DNA from: Candidatus Methanocomedens sp.
GTDB taxonomy: Archaea > Halobacteriota > Methanosarcinia > Methanosarcinales > Methanocomedenaceae
NCBI GenBank assembly: GCA_013374385.1
Contig: QBUR01000191.1
Location: forward strand, 18,003-27,187
Length of the DNA stretch: 9,185 nucleotides
Direction of reading: 5' to 3'
Shown here: in pieces, positions 6,260-9,185 of the stretch
Layout: every line of letters begins with the position of its first letter
How positions within the stretch are numbered: the first letter of the stretch is position 1
The notes under the pieces: model-generated
Databases searched by the model: none
Told to the model about the DNA's origin: nothing
Seen by the model: only the letters and a program-made list of their open reading frames with translations
Program-made: the position numbers and the translations under genes

Positions 6260-7768
6260 ATGTACCATACATTCCTGCGGTTCAACCATGTTTCATATAC
6301 ATACCCCGGCTCCATAAATAATGCGGTAACTGATGTTTCTCTTAGCCTTGGTTCAGGCTGGACAGCCATTGCAGGTGCCAACGGCTGCGGCAAGACCACA
6401 GTACTGAAACTGGCAACCGGTCTTCTGTGTCCTGACAGCGGTTCAACGATTTCTTCAGGCACAGCAGTTTACTGCGCTCAGAGAACAGATACTCCTCCGG
6501 ACAATCTGGAAGACTTTCTTCTTGACTGGTGCTCAGAAACGATCAAGCTGCGTGATACGCTTCAGATAGGCGATGACTGGGCAGGCAGATGGAATACGCT
6601 TTCCCACGGTGAGCGGAAGCGCCTTCAGATCGCTGCCTCCCTGTGGGCGGCACCGGCTCTGCTGGCATTGGATGAGCCATTCAACCATCTTGATGTTCAT
6701 GGAAGAAGCCTTCTATTGAAGTCCATGAAAGAGTACAGCGGATGCGGTCTTCTGGTCAGCCATGACAGGCGTGCCATGGATGACCTCTGCACCTCGTCTG
6801 TTCTCTTTTTCCCTGAAACAGTTCATTTCTACAGAACAGGCTATTCCTCTGCCATGAGAACCCACAGCCAGAAGCGAGAGCTTCTTGTGAAGCAACGAAG
6901 GGAGGCAGAAGAGAAATACATCCGTCTAAAGCGGGACGCCAGAAAGAAAATGATCAATGCCAGAACGATCCAGGCTCGCATAGCAGGCCACAACTTCACC
7001 TTCAAAGACATATGCAAGTACAACCTTGATGGTGAATCACAGTATCACAGCATTGTACAGAAAGCCGGTCAGATAAGCAGAACCGCCGCTGCACGGGCTG
7101 CGAAAGCAAGAGATCATATGGAATCGATCACATACAGAAGAATTCACAGAACCGGCATCGAACTCAATGGGAAGGGCACAAACAGGAACTGTCTTCTTGA
7201 CCTTCCTTCTGGAAAGATCCCAGTAGGAGAGAGAACCGTAACACACCGGAGTCTGATCATCGAGCCTCAGCAGAGGATTTCTCTCACAGGAAGAAATGGA
7301 TCAGGGAAAACAACCCTGCTCAACCATCTCCGATCAAAGCTGAACTGCCCTGAAGAGAAACTTGTCTGGATCCCCCAGGAGATAACCGCCGCTGCGTCCA
7401 CCCGGTGTCTCTCTGAAGCAAAAGAACTGTCAAGGGAAGAGCTGGGACGGGTTATGATAATAGTGAGAAGACTGGGAAGCGATCCTGAAAGAGTACTCAA
7501 TTCTGCTGTTCCCAGCCCCGGTGAATCCAGAAAATTGCTGCTGGCACTTGGTCTGATTAAAACCCCATGGCTGGTTGTAATGGATGAACCCACCAACCAC
7601 ATGGATCTGCCATCGGTGGAGTGTCTGGAAAAAGCTCTTGTGGATTATGAAGGAGCACTGCTGCTGGTAAGCCATGACAGAGAATTCCTTAGCAGTACCA
7701 CCTCCACCCTGTGGAAGATCAGAGATGGGAAACTGTCGGTTGTAAGGAACTCTGCTCATGATGAATAG
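6260..7768 (+). CDS. ABC-F family ATPase (two ABC domains, no membrane helix)
   Basis: A 502-residue protein with two ABC cassettes and no membrane segment, the ABC-F layout of ribosome-acting ATPases. Domain 1: Walker A G-A-N-G-C-G-K-T (39-46), signature L-S-H-G-E (114-118), Walker B with D138-E139 and P-F-N-H-L-D, H-loop His168. A highly basic, helical interdomain linker follows (about 200-300), rich in Lys/Arg with K-R-D-A-R-K-K-M (224-231). Domain 2: Walker A G-R-N-G-S-G-K-T (344-351), a degenerate signature P-S-P-G-E (418-422), Walker B with D442-E443, P-T-N-H-M-D, and His472. All catalytic Glu and His residues are present, so both sites look active. ABC-F proteins bind the ribosomal E site; the short length and single basic linker resemble the antibiotic-resistance (Lsa/Vga-like) group more than the longer EttA/Uup group, but resistance is inference. 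It is divergent from the thioredoxin-domain gene and ends three bases from a convergent gene. Confidence 0.9.
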   Translation: MYHTFLRFNHVSYTYPGSINNAVTDVSLSLGSGWTAIAGANGCGKTTVLKLATGLLCPDSGSTISSGTAVYCAQRTDTPPDNLEDFLLDWCSETIKLRDTLQIGDDWAGRWNTLSHGERKRLQIAASLWAAPALLALDEPFNHLDVHGRSLLLKSMKEYSGCGLLVSHDRRAMDDLCTSSVLFFPETVHFYRTGYSSAMRTHSQKRELLVKQRREAEEKYIRLKRDARKKMINARTIQARIAGHNFTFKDICKYNLDGESQYHSIVQKAGQISRTAAARAAKARDHMESITYRRIHRTGIELNGKGTNRNCLLDLPSGKIPVGERTVTHRSLIIEPQQRISLTGRNGSGKTTLLNHLRSKLNCPEEKLVWIPQEITAAASTRCLSEAKELSREELGRVMIIVRRLGSDPERVLNSAVPSPGESRKLLLALGLIKTPWLVVMDEPTNHMDLPSVECLEKALVDYEGALLLVSHDREFLSSTTSTLWKIRDGKLSVVRNSAHDE

Positions 7769-7771
7769 CAG

Positions 7772-8854
7772 TTACAGCAAATCACCTATTGTGTAAGAAA
7801 TACCCAGGTTGATTATTGTGTACGAATCGTCTACCCTGTCAGAGGTCTCCTCGGGAAAAGCCGAGTCTTGCCTTGCCCTGAACCTGTTAAGAACTCCTCC
7901 ACCTATGGTAAACTGCCCCACGCGCCCTGAAAAACCCATTCCGAAACCGAACCCTGCTCTGTTGGCAACACGGTTATCGTCAAAGCTCACAGAGATAAGA
8001 GCTTCCAGACTTTTAGTGAACGGCATGGAAAGAAAAAGTTTTCCGAGAAAACGGTTCTGATCAAAAGGAGAAGTCAGTTCAGCTTCAAACCCTACGGTTG
8101 CCTTCTTGAGGTGTTCCGCATAGGCGCTTCCCCCGAAGGCAATAATATCCTCCATGTACTCTGTCTCTGATGAGTAGGAAATTCCTGATTTGAAAAGTTC
8201 TCCGTTCAAAGCCAGCCCTGCGTGCCATGCGAATTCACTGTTGTACAAGGACCATGCGCAGGATGAATCCGGAATAAGAAAATGGAAACTATCGAATGTG
8301 AATAGATATTCTGCCGCTGCACGTCGGACTCCACCGGAAAACCCAGCGGAAAGAGGGCCTGCAACAACCATGGACAAGCTGCCCATAGCCTCAATCTGAG
8401 AGCCGCTTGACTGAAGAAGGGCAATACCTATCTCAGGGTCATCCGGATCATTGTAGATTAAGGATATACCGTCATAACCAAACTCGCCGACCTTGACGAT
8501 TCCAGCACCTATTGTAATGTCGCCAACCGGGCAAACCACCGCAGCCAGTCCGTTGCTGTTGGTCATCAGGGTTCTTATGGTTTTGTCTATATCGGTTTCA
8601 ATCACCCGTTCCGTCCACGAAATTGATGACCCGGAAAGTTGAGCTGTAAAGGGATGGGAAGCAACTTGAGCTGGATTAGTGAAAATGCTTGCAGGTTCAG
8701 ATGCTCCCACAGCGCGAACCGTTCCCAGTGCAACTGTATATGGAGAGAACCCGCCAAGAACAGTACCGTTTGTAACAGCATCCTGGTATCCGAACCCGAA
8801 AGCTTGACTACTCAAGGCAATCAGAATCACTGTAAATTTGAAAAAATATTTCAT
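7772..8854 (-). CDS. Outer-membrane beta-barrel protein (PorV/FadL-like)
   Basis: A 360-residue protein with a Sec signal peptide (Lys2, Lys6, hydrophobic core, A-F-G near residues 18-20). The rest alternates short amphipathic strands with Gly/Ser/Asn turns, and the last strands end I-N-L-G-I-S-Y-T-I-G-D-L-L, as in barrels inserted in the outer membrane. A motif near residues 53-66 (E-P-A-S-I-F-T-N-P-A-Q-V-A) matches the 'A-S-I-F-x-N-P-A' element found after the signal peptide in PorV/PorQ and FadL-like barrels of FCB bacteria. No partner of a type IX secretion system is nearby, so a secretion role is not supported; transport of hydrophobic compounds or a structural role are alternatives. Start: GGAGG (8859-8863) four bases before ATG. 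A candidate promoter lies at 8893-8921. It ends three bases from the ABC-F stop, with no space for its own terminator. Confidence 0.85.
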   Translation of the reverse strand: MKYFFKFTVILIALSSQAFGFGYQDAVTNGTVLGGFSPYTVALGTVRAVGASEPASIFTNPAQVASHPFTAQLSGSSISWTERVIETDIDKTIRTLMTNSNGLAAVVCPVGDITIGAGIVKVGEFGYDGISLIYNDPDDPEIGIALLQSSGSQIEAMGSLSMVVAGPLSAGFSGGVRRAAAEYLFTFDSFHFLIPDSSCAWSLYNSEFAWHAGLALNGELFKSGISYSSETEYMEDIIAFGGSAYAEHLKKATVGFEAELTSPFDQNRFLGKLFLSMPFTKSLEALISVSFDDNRVANRAGFGFGMGFSGRVGQFTIGGGVLNRFRARQDSAFPEETSDRVDDSYTIINLGISYTIGDLL

Positions 8855-8871
8855 ATTGCCTCCAAATAATT

Positions 8872-8894
8872 ATTAGTTAAATTATCTGACTAAT
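8872..8894. repeat. Short inverted repeat in the beta-barrel gene leader
   Basis: ATTAGT (8872-8877) and ACTAAT (8889-8894) pair around an 11-base AT-rich spacer. It lies about where transcription of the beta-barrel gene would start, just upstream of the Shine-Dalgarno. It could be an operator or a weak leader stem; in such AT-rich DNA it may be chance. Confidence 0.25.
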
Positions 8895-8921
8895 TATCAT
8901 GAATAAATTTAAGCAATACAA
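8893..8921 (-). promoter_or_regulatory. Candidate promoter of the beta-barrel gene
   Basis: On the minus strand TTGTAT (8916-8921), 17 bases, then GATAAT (8893-8898). The -10 is 5 of 6, the -35 is 3 of 6. A start near 8886 gives a leader of about 32 bases containing the Shine-Dalgarno. Confidence 0.4.
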
Positions 8922-8922
8922 T
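8894..8922 (+). promoter_or_regulatory. Candidate divergent promoter of the acetyltransferase gene
   Basis: On the plus strand TTATCA (8894-8899), 17 bases, then TACAAT (8917-8922): 4 of 6 and 5 of 6 to consensus. It occupies almost the same bases as the minus-strand candidate. The leader to the ATG at 9033 would be about 100 bases, in which I see nothing else. Confidence 0.35.
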
Positions 8923-9032
8923 CATACTCAAGCAACTTAAGAAGTCAAACATGCCATGAGATACCAGAAGAAACACCGAATGTCTGCAATGCAAATATTT
9001 CTTTTAGACAATTTCCACATACGGAGCTCAAT

Positions 9033-9185
9033 ATGAAAAACGAAATAAGAATTAGAGAAGCCACTGCAGATGATCTCAGTGATCTGGCGGAAATATCAAG
9101 AACAACCTGGTATGGCCATGATTATCTGGAAGGTGTATCAAAAAAAAAGGATCGATCAGCAGGGTTTTTTCATCATCAATCTTTC
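9033..9185 (+). CDS. GNAT-type N-acetyltransferase, N-terminal part, apparent frameshift
   Basis: ATG at 9033 follows GGAG (9023-9026) by six bases. The first 35 residues read as the start of a GNAT fold: I-R-I-R-E-A-T-A-D-D-L-S-D-L-A-E-I (5-21) gives the first strand and helix, followed by Y-G-H-D-Y-L (27-32). GNATs transfer an acetyl group from acetyl-CoA to an amine; the substrate is unknown and the CoA-binding segment lies beyond the window. At nine A residues (9140-9148) the frame appears to shift. The starting frame continues with K-D-R-S-A-G then H-H-Q-S-F, while the next frame gives R-I-D-Q-Q-G-F-F-I-I-N-L, which fits the expected helix end and strand far better. Removing one A would restore that reading. 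The starting frame stays open to the window end, so truncation is not proven. It could be a sequencing error, a pseudogene or a phase-variable gene. Confidence 0.7.
   Translation, partial: MKNEIRIREATADDLSDLAEISRTTWYGHDYLEGVSKKKDRSAGFFHHQSF

Noticed and set aside
7752..7771. CTGCT/AGCAG dyad over the ABC-F stop as a bidirectional terminator
   Set aside because: Only five pairs, a ten-base loop, and no T run on either side.
1..9185. CRISPR array, tRNA, rRNA, insertion sequence or attachment site
   Set aside because: I saw no regularly spaced repeats, no cloverleaf, no transposase-like protein and no long terminal repeats.

Overview
The window looks like the chromosome of a Gram-negative (diderm) bacterium, probably an uncultured lineage near the FCB/Fermentibacteria-type phyla. 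This placement rests on a few signs: an outer-membrane beta-barrel protein of PorV/FadL-like character, a lipoprotein signal on a thioredoxin-domain protein, Sec signal peptides, strong AGGAGG-type ribosome binding sites, a DUF6754-type membrane protein, and balanced base composition. It is an inference from protein character, not a phylogenetic result.

Layout, left to right. Bases 1-129 hold the C-terminus of a plus-strand protein, probably an AAA+ ATPase of the DUF4143 kind. A UUCG-capped hairpin (151-174) separates it from a convergent minus-strand gene (195-533) for a small, secreted, extremely acidic protein. Upstream of that, still on the minus strand, lies a compact four-gene membrane operon, read 3896 to 591: a DUF6754-like protein with signal peptide, Fn3-like domain and two membrane helices; a six-helix protein; a protein with a large domain between two membrane helices; and another six-helix protein. 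Stops and starts overlap or nearly touch, so the four are almost certainly co-translated and probably form one envelope complex of unknown function. A candidate sigma70-type promoter within an inverted repeat sits just upstream (3946-3993).

Next on the minus strand is a complete YyaL/DUF255 thioredoxin-domain protein (4003-6051) with an unusual lipoprotein-like N-terminus. It is divergent from a plus-strand ABC-F ATPase (6260-7768), whose leader carries a 12-bp direct repeat and a five-codon mini-ORF behind a good Shine-Dalgarno. This resembles the leader arrangement of some ribosome-protection ABC-F genes. The ABC-F gene ends three bases from the end of a convergent outer-membrane beta-barrel gene (7772-8854). 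That gene shares a 178-bp AT-rich divergent region, with overlapping candidate promoters, with a GNAT acetyltransferase truncated by the window end (9033-9185). A run of nine A residues appears to break the acetyltransferase reading frame.

The main candidate for an undescribed system is the four-gene membrane module at 591-3896. I see no CRISPR array, rRNA, tRNA, transposase or attachment site.
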